A stretch of 61,740 bases of DNA, from positions 1 through 61,740 of the forward strand of contig CAJTYV010000020.1 in assembly GCA_910584195.1 (NCBI GenBank), read 5' to 3'. Source of the DNA: an uncultured Ruminococcus sp. (lineage in GTDB: Bacteria > Bacillota > Clostridia > Oscillospirales > Ruminococcaceae). Of the stretch, positions 40,531-49,100 are shown in pieces. Position numbers and translations under genes: made by a program. Numbering within the stretch: the first letter of the stretch is position 1; each line of letters opens with the position of its first letter. The notes under the pieces were generated by a model. The model was not told the DNA's origin and ran no database searches. It saw nothing but the letters and a program-made list of their open reading frames with translations.

Positions 40531-41016
40531 TTATTTTTCCGGACAGTCACGAGAAATTCCCAAGCCAGCAGCAAACCCGTCCGCAAGATAGTCATAGTCA
40601 TCACCTTTGATGATAGCCACATCGTTCGTCACCGCACCTTTCTTTTCCAGCCAGTCCTCGACAACATCAACCATCCTACCCAATAATTCCGCATGGTCTG
40701 TCTTCGACAAGAAGGTGAAATTCCGGTCGTCAATATATTCATTGGCAAATATCTTTCTGCTGTCGCCACCCATCCATTCCAGAACTTCCGGCAGGTTCTC
40801 ATTGACCGAATCAAATATAATTCCCTGCTCCGCAGACCACTTCACTGCATTCTCAAGAATCTCACCAACGCGGCAGGTCCACAAAACCAACTTATCGCCT
40901 GCTACCTGACGCTTTTTCAAATAAGCAATCAGTTCCAGATTCGGCTCTCCAATTTCCGGCCATTTATTCTCACACATAGTCCCATCGAAATCCACTGCAA
41001 TAATTTTAAAGTCCAT
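40531..41016 (-). CDS. HAD-superfamily phosphatase
   Basis: A 161-aa protein with motif I in IIAVDFDGTMCEN (nucleophile Asp), motif II in KLVLWTCRVGEIL, and the acidic motif in FANEYIDDRNF. It resembles small phage HAD hydrolases of the BT0820 type, probably acting on nucleotides or polynucleotide ends. It lies among replication genes. Confidence 0.85.
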   Translation of the reverse strand: MDFKIIAVDFDGTMCENKWPEIGEPNLELIAYLKKRQVAGDKLVLWTCRVGEILENAVKWSAEQGIIFDSVNENLPEVLEWMGGDSRKIFANEYIDDRNFTFLSKTDHAELLGRMVDVVEDWLEKKGAVTNDVAIIKGDDYDYLADGFAAGLGISRDCPEK

Positions 41017-41021
41017 ACTGT

Positions 41022-41477
41022 TTAGTCCTCCTCACAAATTTCCATTTTCAATCTCAATTTTTTGCCGTCTATATTGCATACTTTCAACTCACCCAAAATA
41101 TCATTCAACCGGCTTATAGACCCCTCGTCAATTATTATAGTTTTAATATGGTCACGTTCAAAATTATCGAGTGCTCGCCGGATAATTGACTCTAATTGGA
41201 TTCCAAATTCATCAAAGTAGTACTCTTTATTTCTTCTACGCTTTGAATAAAGGGACAATTCATCATAAGTGATAGGCTGCTTAATAGAATACTCCAGATC
41301 CCGTGCCATATGAAAAATATAATCAGCCATATGATGGCTTGGGCAGACAATAATACCATCTGTTTCAGAGGCTTGCTTTATGAGCAATACGGTTTTTCCC
41401 TGTCTTCTGCTTCCAACCATGAATTGAGGTCTGTTATCTACCCTCTCGTTTAAACAGGTACATCTAAAATTATCCAT
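41022..41477 (-). CDS. P-loop NTPase-like protein
   Basis: A 151-aa protein with Walker A FMVGSRRQGKTVLLI, a candidate Walker B at KTIIIDEGS, and a SHHMADYIFHMARDLEY segment. Too short for a helicase; perhaps an ATPase module or loader. The start at MDNFRCTC follows AAAGGAG. Confidence 0.6.
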   Translation of the reverse strand: MDNFRCTCLNERVDNRPQFMVGSRRQGKTVLLIKQASETDGIIVCPSHHMADYIFHMARDLEYSIKQPITYDELSLYSKRRRNKEYYFDEFGIQLESIIRRALDNFERDHIKTIIIDEGSISRLNDILGELKVCNIDGKKLRLKMEICEED

Positions 41478-41501
41478 ATTTTCTCCTTTCAAAATTGAGC
41501 A

Positions 41502-41542
41502 TAAAAATAGCCCGAATCTGTCTTTTATGACAAACCGAGCTA
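41502..41542 (-). terminator. Intrinsic terminator
   Basis: Minus strand TAGCTCG, inner TTTGTC/GACAGA pairing, CGGGCTA, then TTTTTAT. Lies between two gene cassettes. Confidence 0.8.
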
Positions 41543-41564
41543 AATCTATATGCGTAAATATAAA

Positions 41565-41741
41565 TCACTCTTCTACAATCTCAAATAAGTTCGGCGGATA
41601 GAGATAATCCTCGCCGCTATCATCGATAACTCTATACCAATCCTTTTCGATTGACAGAACAGTATATATCTTACCGTGTGTAAGTACAAATGATTCTGTC
41701 TTTCCTATCCAACGCACTTTCATCCCAACATGTTTCTCCAT
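41565..41741 (-). CDS. Small SH3-like phage protein
   Basis: A 58-aa frame, MEKHVGMKVRWIGKTESFVL ... SIEKDWYRVIDDSGEDYLYP. The pattern is that of a small beta-barrel protein frequent in Bacillota phages; the role is unknown. Confidence 0.7.
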   Translation of the reverse strand: MEKHVGMKVRWIGKTESFVLTHGKIYTVLSIEKDWYRVIDDSGEDYLYPPNLFEIVEE

Positions 41742-41750
41742 CTTCTCACC

Positions 41751-42710
41751 TCACTCTAACCACTCTTTAATTTTAAACCTGTGTTTGCCAACGCTTTCTT
41801 CCTGAAACCAATGCACCTCTGCATCACGATCTTCACCATAAAAATCAATCGTTCCTATCCCCTTACAATGTTGCCAATCTTCGGGTTTACCACCTATCTG
41901 TTCTGAAAGCCCTTCGGCAACTTCGGGTAATAATTCTTTGACACCGCCTTTTCCGGCAAATACTTTTGGATTTTTAATTCGTGTTCCTTCCGAAAAATGA
42001 AATCTCTCACCTGAGAGCGGATCAAGAATATCATAATTTCGTGCTTTTGCACCAACGCTCCTATGTATATAAATATCTTCCATTTTACCATTTTCAGAAG
42101 CATTTTCAACCTCTTTTCGGTCAATTGGATAAGGCGGTCCATTTCTTACACCCCATTTCTGGCCCTTAATACCATGATGTGTAAGTTTTGAACCATCAAC
42201 ATCCACCTCATTCAGTTTTTCTTTTATGTCATTAAGGATGCCCTCAACTCTTTTTCTGGTGTTCGGATGCAACTTCATATAATTCTTATGCTCGTCATAC
42301 CATTTAAAGATTTCCTGCAGATTTCCTTTTGCCCAACTGAAAGCCCACCAATCGCAAATCATTTCAATGATATAAATATAAGGCATCTCTATAATGATTT
42401 CTCCTTCTTTGGGGTCATCGTTAATCAGAACCCAATGCTGCCAGTGGTGAGGGTTTCGGTGAATATGTAACAACCATGCTTTCTGGTACTCCTGTACAAC
42501 AGCGAATGACCTGTTACCGCCATAGAAGTAAGCATCATATGCGGCATACTCATCCGGCTCAGACTTCGACTGATCGTGTGCAAAACAGGTGTGCCATCCC
42601 ACATTCGGAATGCCTTCTATCAAATTGGGAAGATTGTTCTGAATCCACTCGAAGCCATTCTTCACGTTTTCTTTATGCTTGGCTAAATATTGGTCGTATT
42701 GATAACTCAT
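41751..42710 (-). CDS. DUF5662-like protein with HHGIKGQKWG linker
   Basis: A 319-aa two-part protein. Residues 1-160 match the DUF5662 pattern (CFAHDQSKSEPDEYAAYDAYFYG, LLHIHRNPHHWQHWV), rich in His/Asp that may bind metal. Then comes the short tag LTHHGIKGQKWGVRNGPPYPID and a 110-aa domain (DILDPLSGERFHFSEGTRIK). The tag is shared with two proteins near the terminase. The last domain has a toxin-like layout but no catalytic residues I can assign. Confidence 0.65.
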   Translation of the reverse strand: MSYQYDQYLAKHKENVKNGFEWIQNNLPNLIEGIPNVGWHTCFAHDQSKSEPDEYAAYDAYFYGGNRSFAVVQEYQKAWLLHIHRNPHHWQHWVLINDDPKEGEIIIEMPYIYIIEMICDWWAFSWAKGNLQEIFKWYDEHKNYMKLHPNTRKRVEGILNDIKEKLNEVDVDGSKLTHHGIKGQKWGVRNGPPYPIDRKEVENASENGKMEDIYIHRSVGAKARNYDILDPLSGERFHFSEGTRIKNPKVFAGKGGVKELLPEVAEGLSEQIGGKPEDWQHCKGIGTIDFYGEDRDAEVHWFQEESVGKHRFKIKEWLE

Positions 42711-42724
42711 TTTGTTTCCTTCTT

Positions 42725-42982
42725 TCAAATCAACGGAAGTGAATACTCGTCCGTAATTTCTGTTATTCTCTTTGCCAGCTCCACTGTAGCTTTGTTGCGT
42801 TCGTCCGGTCTGACTTCTGCCATCTTTCGAATAGTTGCTACAAACAGCCGCATAGTGGACTGCTGTAAAGTCTTATGCCCCTGACAGATGGTCTCTGCAA
42901 ACTTCTCAGCATCAAAGCCAAAAGCATTTACAAAATCCAAAATATCATTGGCTAACTTTTCAGCTCTCTTCTCATTTTCCAT
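42725..42982 (-). CDS. Small helical phage protein
   Basis: An 85-aa all-helical protein (KRAEKLANDILDFVNAFGFD, CQGHKTLQQSTMRLFVATIR). Unknown function. It is the first minus-strand gene downstream of the plus-strand cassette at 43.0-43.3 kb. Confidence 0.6.
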   Translation of the reverse strand: MENEKRAEKLANDILDFVNAFGFDAEKFAETICQGHKTLQQSTMRLFVATIRKMAEVRPDERNKATVELAKRITEITDEYSLPLI

Positions 42983-43002
42983 CGTTTCACCTTTCCATAC
43001 TA

Positions 43003-43031
43003 TTGCTACAATTTTTCCTCTGTGCTATAAA
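43003..43031 (+). promoter_or_regulatory. Plus-strand promoter of locus 2
   Basis: TTGCTA (43003-43008), 17 bases, TATAAA (43026-43031), followed directly by a second TATAAT. Predicted start coincides with the left inverted-repeat arm. Confidence 0.65.
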
Positions 43032-43036
43032 TATAA

Positions 43037-43054
43037 TAAATCTACTGTATCAGA
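43037..43054 (+). repeat. Left arm of an 18-bp perfect inverted repeat (locus 2)
   Basis: TAAATCTACTGTATCAGA, exactly complementary to 43301-43318. Flanking bases do not pair. Confidence 0.9.
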
Positions 43055-43077
43055 ATCTATCAAGGAGGTAGATGCTT

Positions 43078-43290
43078 ATGAATGATGAAGCACCCAAAAC
43101 CATACCGCAATATCCCGATTTCGATTTTAAGAATCCTATGATTGCCGTCAGTGCGATTCTTACTCTCGGAATATGCTATTGCGTAACTGTCACCATAAAC
43201 GCAAAATATAACCGTGATATTGAACTAAGCTATAAAGACTTTTCATTAAAGTCTTCCTCTGTTCGTACCATTGCGGTCTCTCCAACCTAA
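43078..43290 (+). CDS. Small plus-strand membrane protein in an inverted-repeat cassette
   Basis: A 70-a protein, NDEAPKTIPQYPDFDFKNPM, one membrane helix (MIAVSAILTLGICYCVTVTI), then a polar carboxy end. AAGGAGG lies about 10 bases before the second ATG, which I prefer to the ATG at 43072. It is opposite to all neighbours, with its own promoter. I do not recognise it; a lysogenic-conversion or phage-exclusion membrane peptide is plausible. Confidence 0.7.
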   Translation: MNDEAPKTIPQYPDFDFKNPMIAVSAILTLGICYCVTVTINAKYNRDIELSYKDFSLKSSSVRTIAVSPT

Positions 43291-43300
43291 CACAATTTCA

Positions 43301-43318
43301 TCTGATACAGTAGATTTA
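43301..43318 (-). repeat. Right arm of the 18-bp inverted repeat (locus 2)
   Basis: Exact reverse complement of 43037-43054, starting 11 bases after the stop codon of the cassette gene. Confidence 0.9.
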
Positions 43319-43328
43319 AAACGGATTT

Positions 43329-43733
43329 TTATGCAGTCCTGATAACTGCACCATTATATGGCTTTATGCCAACCGAACCAAATTCCGAAAACCGTTCATC
43401 TTCCTCATTAACAACATAAGCTAACGGAAAACCATCTTTCAGAGAAGCACGGTCTTGTTCCCATTCTTCGAGATATACTGAAACATATAAAAATGTTAAA
43501 AGATTTCCGATTTCGGTATGATTGTAAATCATGTGATAAACCATAGATCCGGTATCTTTTTCGAATTCCTTTATCCTTTTCTCTTTATCCGGGTCTGATA
43601 AATATAAAACCCCATTCACAGACACACGTACTTCTCCATTTTTCGTGAAAGCGTCGACTGCTTCTGAAGAAAGATTTAACATCTTCATCCGTTTCAATGC
43701 TTCCTCTTTCATTAATAATTTAGTAATACTCAT
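43329..43733 (-). CDS. Conserved phage protein
   Basis: A 134-aa protein with KLLMKEEALKRMKMLNLSSE, VYHMIYNHTEIGNLLTFLYVS and FGSVGIKPYNGAVIRTA. I know this pattern from many Bacillota phages and plasmids without a proven role. Confidence 0.65.
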   Translation of the reverse strand: MSITKLLMKEEALKRMKMLNLSSEAVDAFTKNGEVRVSVNGVLYLSDPDKEKRIKEFEKDTGSMVYHMIYNHTEIGNLLTFLYVSVYLEEWEQDRASLKDGFPLAYVVNEEDERFSEFGSVGIKPYNGAVIRTA

Positions 43734-43754
43734 CGCTTCTCCTTTCGTTCTCTG

Positions 43755-44984
43755 TCACCATTTTGCAAAGCCAGTTTCATTGAACTTCTTCTTGTCCTTT
43801 AAAGCTTTGCTGATTGCCAAATCAATTCCAGACCGACTTTTCAGGTGATAGTAATATAAATCCGTGTAAGGCGTATTTAACCTGTCGATCCGCCCACTGG
43901 ACTGCACCATAACCTTGTAAGAATAGTTCTGAGAGTAAAATATAATGGTGTCCGTCTTGATGCAGTTCCACCCTTCAGCTCCGGCATTGTACTGAACAAG
44001 ATACACCCAACTTTCACATTCCGGGATTGGCTGATGCTTATGCCCATTCCACTCCGCTATCTCAAAAAACATCGTATCTGCATGGGGAATGAGCAGTTCT
44101 TTTATCAATTCCAGTTCATAGTCGAAGTTGTAAAATATAATAGCTCGTGGATGCTTTTCCAAAATCTGCAATAGGGCAATCTGCCTTGCCTCATCTGAAT
44201 TAACCACTTTCCGCAACGCATAACAGAACTCAGCAGCATTCTCGATTGGTTTATTCTCCCAAGGATTCCAGCGTGTACGACAAATATCCTTGTACTTTTC
44301 AATACTGTAAGGCACGAACACATCCTCATGGTGGGAGATGGTTTTTCGCTTGAAGTCCATGTTAATCAGAATCGAATTCCGGAGACGTATTAACCGTCCC
44401 GTATTCAGATAACGCTCTATCTTTGGGAACTTTGTGAAATGGCTATACACAATATGCTCCCTTGTAAATTCGCTCTTGTTTTTGTAAAAGCCATTTGCGA
44501 TAAAGACCGGAATATAATCTTGCCAAGTATCGCCAGGTGTTGCAGAAAGCAGAATCCACTGATTCGCTTTGGCTATCCGTAAGAATGCTTTTACCCAAGT
44601 TCCGGAACCAACAACTCGCTGCTCATCAAATATAAAAAAAGCACCCTGCACTTCAGAGTACTTCTTGATATTGTTCCACGAGTCGATGACAACCTTGTTA
44701 GTATAAAGATTAAATTCCGGATTGGGTGATAGAAGAAACGGTGAAAGCTCTCCTTCCCATTCACAGGTATCCCTTTTGCGGGCTGTAGTGATGATATAAA
44801 GGTCTTTTGGCGGATCTCCCATAGGGAAATACTCGTCTGTATCAAGTTTTCCATCTTCGCATAAGTAATAATAGGCAAGGGCAGTACGAGACTTACCACT
44901 GCCTACGCCGCCGCAAAGAATGCAGCCATTTTTCATTCGACGTACCGCATCTAGCTGATAGTCACGCAACTGTATTCCAGCCAT
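43755..44984 (-). CDS. SF2 DNA helicase
   Basis: A 409-aa helicase: motif Q-like LRDYQLDAVRRM, Walker A GGVGSGKSRTAL, motif Ia around IITTARKR, a DEQR box (FIFDEQRVVG), motif III LLSATPGDTW, motif V VQYNAGAEGWNCIKTD and motif VI MVQSSGRIDRLNTPY. These are the SNF2-like phage helicases used in replication. It ends next to RNase H. Confidence 0.93.
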   Translation of the reverse strand: MAGIQLRDYQLDAVRRMKNGCILCGGVGSGKSRTALAYYYLCEDGKLDTDEYFPMGDPPKDLYIITTARKRDTCEWEGELSPFLLSPNPEFNLYTNKVVIDSWNNIKKYSEVQGAFFIFDEQRVVGSGTWVKAFLRIAKANQWILLSATPGDTWQDYIPVFIANGFYKNKSEFTREHIVYSHFTKFPKIERYLNTGRLIRLRNSILINMDFKRKTISHHEDVFVPYSIEKYKDICRTRWNPWENKPIENAAEFCYALRKVVNSDEARQIALLQILEKHPRAIIFYNFDYELELIKELLIPHADTMFFEIAEWNGHKHQPIPECESWVYLVQYNAGAEGWNCIKTDTIIFYSQNYSYKVMVQSSGRIDRLNTPYTDLYYYHLKSRSGIDLAISKALKDKKKFNETGFAKW

Positions 44985-44993
44985 AAGTCCCTC

Positions 44994-45449
44994 CTATTTT
45001 TTCAGTAAACCAACCGCTTCTTTCGCCAACTGGTCTGCTTCTTCATTCCCACTAATGCCAGAATGTCCTTTGACATGGTGAAAATATAATTTCAAACCAG
45101 AAGCCATAATTGAACAAACAAATTGCGTATATTCTTTTGTAACGGATTTCTTCGCTTTCCATATGCCTAACGGCCAATTTGCAACTCCCTCATAATCATG
45201 AAAGATTGTCAGTTTTTTCATCCCGAGATTTTTTGCCAGTTCCATCGCCTTCTTTGCACCGAGAATCTCGCCGGCCACATTACGCATTACTGCCCATTCT
45301 TCACTATCTCCACTTACCTGAATAATGTGCTTTTTACCAAATTGGTCTATCAGAAATCCGCCGCATCCATAAATCTTAGCCACCGGATTAAACGAACCAT
45401 CAACAAAAGCATAGGATCGCTTTGGGGGTTTGATATGGGAACCTTTCAT
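44994..45449 (-). CDS. Ribonuclease H
   Basis: A 151-aa RNase HI. The catalytic acids are visible: Asp in YAFVDGSFNP, Glu in NVAGEILGAKKA, Asp in TIFHDYEGVANW, and Asp in GNEEADQLAKEAV with HVKGHSGISGNE before it. It removes RNA primers or R-loops. The ATG at 45449 overlaps the upstream stop (TAATG). Confidence 0.93.
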   Translation of the reverse strand: MKGSHIKPPKRSYAFVDGSFNPVAKIYGCGGFLIDQFGKKHIIQVSGDSEEWAVMRNVAGEILGAKKAMELAKNLGMKKLTIFHDYEGVANWPLGIWKAKKSVTKEYTQFVCSIMASGLKLYFHHVKGHSGISGNEEADQLAKEAVGLLKK

Positions 45450-45607
45450 TACTCTTTTGCCTCCCATCTTTCCGGTTTACTGGAACCCTCTCTTGCACAA
45501 ATATCAAGGCATTCGTTGCAAGGGTCCTTGATTTCCCTTCTATTTTTGTGTTTGCAGGTTTTGCAATAAGTTTCAAAATCTACAAACTGAATACTGTTAC
45601 TCATCAT
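45449..45607 (-). CDS. Small zinc-binding protein
   Basis: A 52-aa frame, MMSNSIQFVDFETYCKTCKH then PCNECLDICAREGS: four to five Cys in two CxxC knuckles. Stop and RNase H start overlap, so the two are coupled. Confidence 0.7.
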   Translation of the reverse strand: MMSNSIQFVDFETYCKTCKHKNRREIKDPCNECLDICAREGSSKPERWEAKE

Positions 45608-45616
45608 TTCTCCTTT

Positions 45617-45652
45617 CAAAAGAAGAGCGACAACCGTGATTTAGTCGCCGCC
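45617..45652 (-). terminator. Terminator-like hairpin
   Basis: Minus strand GCGAC ... GTCGC with a 12-base loop, then TCTTCTTTTG, after the SSB-like gene. Confidence 0.6.
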
Positions 45653-45663
45653 CTTTGTTGTTT

Positions 45664-46134
45664 TTATTCCTGCGGTCCTTCCATTTCCGCATACTTCGCT
45701 GCCCACTCATCTTCCTCGATCGTGACATACATGGTTTTAAGATAGGCCTTGATGCCGCCCTTACCATTAACCTCCCACTCATAGGGATTGATTGTCAAAT
45801 CTACATTCCGGATTTCTGCATAGTCCAGGGAGTCAATGGACTCCTCGTCAAGCGGGGTCTGCGCTCGTCTCGTCACCATGATAACCTTAGGCGGAATGAC
45901 CTTATAGCTTACGGCAACCTGAATATAATGCCGTGCTTCCTCGTCCTCATCACGGGGAGGCAGGATGCGGACATTCCAACCATCACTCGCCAGTCTTTGT
46001 GCCATCTCTGCATCCTCAATAATAACGCAGAAATTGCGATCCCCCTCCCGGTTATACTTTCCTTCTTTCCCTGAAAAGTTCCTGAATATAATCCTCGCGT
46101 TTTCGATGTTGATAGGCGGTATTCTTCTTGACAT
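45664..46134 (-). CDS. Candidate single-stranded DNA-binding protein
   Basis: A 156-aa protein with KYNREGDRNFCVIIEDAEMA, GWNVRILPPRDEDEEARHYIQV, and INPYEWEVNGKGGIKAYLKTMY. The beta-rich pattern with aromatic residues and an acidic carboxy end fits phage OB-fold SSBs, and it sits directly after the replicase gene. No family hallmark proves it. Confidence 0.6.
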   Translation of the reverse strand: MSRRIPPINIENARIIFRNFSGKEGKYNREGDRNFCVIIEDAEMAQRLASDGWNVRILPPRDEDEEARHYIQVAVSYKVIPPKVIMVTRRAQTPLDEESIDSLDYAEIRNVDLTINPYEWEVNGKGGIKAYLKTMYVTIEEDEWAAKYAEMEGPQE

Positions 46135-46154
46135 TTTCTTTTCTCCTTTTCTTT

Positions 46155-49100
46155 TTAATTAAATGGGATTTCTTCATCCGCATCCTCTGGAATGTTCATG
46201 AAATCCGGTGTTTCTTCTTTTACATAGGGTTCATCCGAAGCAAACTGCTCAAAATCCCCATATTTAGAGATAGTAGCAATTGCTTCATCCACCATTGAAA
46301 TATAATACTGCTCGTCAATATCGGCCTGCTTACCAAGCTCCCTGACCATCTCCGATTCCAGCCAACGATATCCTTTTGAGCCAGTCGCCGCATAATACTT
46401 TCCGTCTTTCTCGCGGTAGAGTATGCCCCCGCCGCATCCCGATTTAATCGGACAGAAGTTTCCCACTTTGCCAATGAAAATATAATTGTGCCCCTTCTCA
46501 ATAAGAGGAACCAGTTCCTGTCCCAGTTTCTCGAATGTGGTATCCGACAACTCACCTTTCCGGTACTTACTTTCAGCCTTGCTCAGCTCTTTCTCATATT
46601 CGGTCACGTCCGGCATGTCCTCATTCATATCCAAATATAATGCGCTACTGACCGACTTCGCCTCGCACAGATCCTCGAATACGATTTCTTCTTTGCTGAA
46701 CAGTTTCTTGAAGACATACGGCACTGCGAACTGAGTACCGGTGGCAGTCCATTCTCCAGCGTGCTTTCCATCCTTATACTTGGCAATATAAACGGCATCG
46801 TTGACCAGACACATCTTGTCATATGTCGCTTCATGCTCAAAGGTATAGCCATACTGCTTTCCATATTCCATCACGAACTGGATAATCTCCGGCGTTGCAT
46901 CCGGAATTTTAATGGAGTCCGTCTTAATATGAGCAACAGTAAAGCCCCGTTCTTGTACCTCATGTTTAAGATTGACCATGAACAGAGCTCCACGTTTTGC
47001 TACGATATTATCTTTATTGCGTACATCCCGGAATGGATTCTCAAATGTTGCCGAAGTCAGGCCATATACTGAATTGATGGCAATCTTCAGAGCCTGTGCC
47101 AAATCCGCCGCCGACTCCTCGTCGGTTAAGTACTTCGCCAAAGCTCCGTTCAGCATCATTCTAGCCTTGTCAAAGTCTTTATGCTTGATGGCGATACGGG
47201 CATCCAGAATCTCTTTGAACCGTTGCGTATACTCATCTCCAAACAGGTTTTCCGCTACAATGCTGCTTGGATGCATGGAAGCAATATCCAACAATGCCAC
47301 ATTTCCGTGGATACCTGGTTCGGCATAAACATAACCACCTTCCCCAACTTCTTCGCCGCGGTAAATTGATTTTCCATTCTTAAAAGTATAGCCGGGAAAT
47401 TCAGGTTGACCATCCTCATTGAACCAATTATAAAAGTTCTCTTCTTCCTGACCGAATGGCAGTTCATCAATCCCCATGTCTCGATAGTTAAACTGATCCT
47501 GAGGCTTCCGGTTACTACCAAATATAATTCTGGTTGTCAACGTGTTAGTCGTATCATTTACTGTCATACCTGCCACATCTGCCAGAACTTGCCGGGCTGT
47601 AAAGTCGGATTTTCTCGCATTGAATACCGCTTCCGTCGCGATGACATCATTATCGCAATACTCGGCGACTTTCGGCCACAATTCTTCCGGCACCGGCTGA
47701 TCCCATGGAAGTCCAAGCTCCTGGTGATGGATACCAAGCTCAATCTCAAATTTTTTCAAAGACTGCTTCTTACTGGAGAAATCATAAACGTCCGTATAAC
47801 TGACGTTATAAGCTTCACCAAAGAAACAGTTGGGACTTCCGCTTATAATCCTCTGTGAAAGATTGTAAAGCTGTTCATTGGAATACCCCATTAACCGTGC
47901 ATAGAGAATATGATTGTCGTACCGTCGACAATTAAACCCAACCAGCCGGAACCGCATCAGTTCCTCAATCTCAGCAGGAGCCGGGTTAATCATACGGACC
48001 ACCGGTTTTCCTTCGCCCTCAATCTTCCAGTTCACAAGGAACAGATTCGGGAATACCTCAACATCATAAAACACCAACTTTGCATTATCGTTCCTTGCTC
48101 CGGAAGATGAATCCTCAGACTTGAACTGCATCTTATTCACCAGTTTGATACAATAGTCCGCCTGATGGGTGCTATTTGCTGCGAATGCGAGAACGCCGTT
48201 GCGCATATCTGTGACATCATACTTCAGGCCACTGCCATGGGCATCCTCTAAGATCTTATAAATAAAGTCGATACTGGGCTTAGTACCGGGATGTATCTCT
48301 TTATTGAGATTACGCATTATCAGCGTCCGAAGCCCTTTCTCGCTCTTTATAGCGTCAAAATTTACCATTTTTTCTCCTTTCAATGGCAAGCCTGAACTGA
48401 TAGTGGCAATCGGCAGATCATTACACTTCGATAACTTTCTTCGAAGCGAACTGTTACCGGTAAATACCTTCACTTCAATGTGGTCGTCATAAATCCTACT
48501 GAGCCTTGCCGGATCTCCTGTGTAAATATAATGCAGATGTACTCCGGCACCACTTTTGCTCAATTCGGCATAGGTAGGCGGCCACTTGCTTGCCGCTTCG
48601 ACATTCCTTTCAAAACTTTTGTTTCCGTCTTCGTCCGGAACATCAAAGTCAATAACAATATGATTCTCCGGGACTTTTACATAATGTAGCTTCGATGTGT
48701 CCAGTGCGGACAATTTCGTCTTTACTGCGTCCCATTTTTTAGATGGCGTCTCTTGCGATGACGCATACTGGGCGGAACAGTCAGAACACTCCCGGTCGAA
48801 TATAGATTCCGTGCAATCAAACCGGAGCAATGGCTTTTCCGCCTGTTCTTTTTTCTCCTCCTTTTTCTCGTCAAATATCTCCGTTCGAAAACCAGCATAA
48901 TAACTGCGTACCCTTGTCCCATCGTCAAAATTAAAACGCTCTTTATACTCCTGGAAGTAGTTCTTAAGTTCTTCCTTGAATACCCTCTGGGAGAATGGGA
49001 AGCCCACTTTTGCCTCATCGCAATAGGTCTTGTACATTTCCCATGCGGCTTTCAATGTGGTTCCATCCTCTTTTTTAAAGACATAATAAGAGTCAATGAT

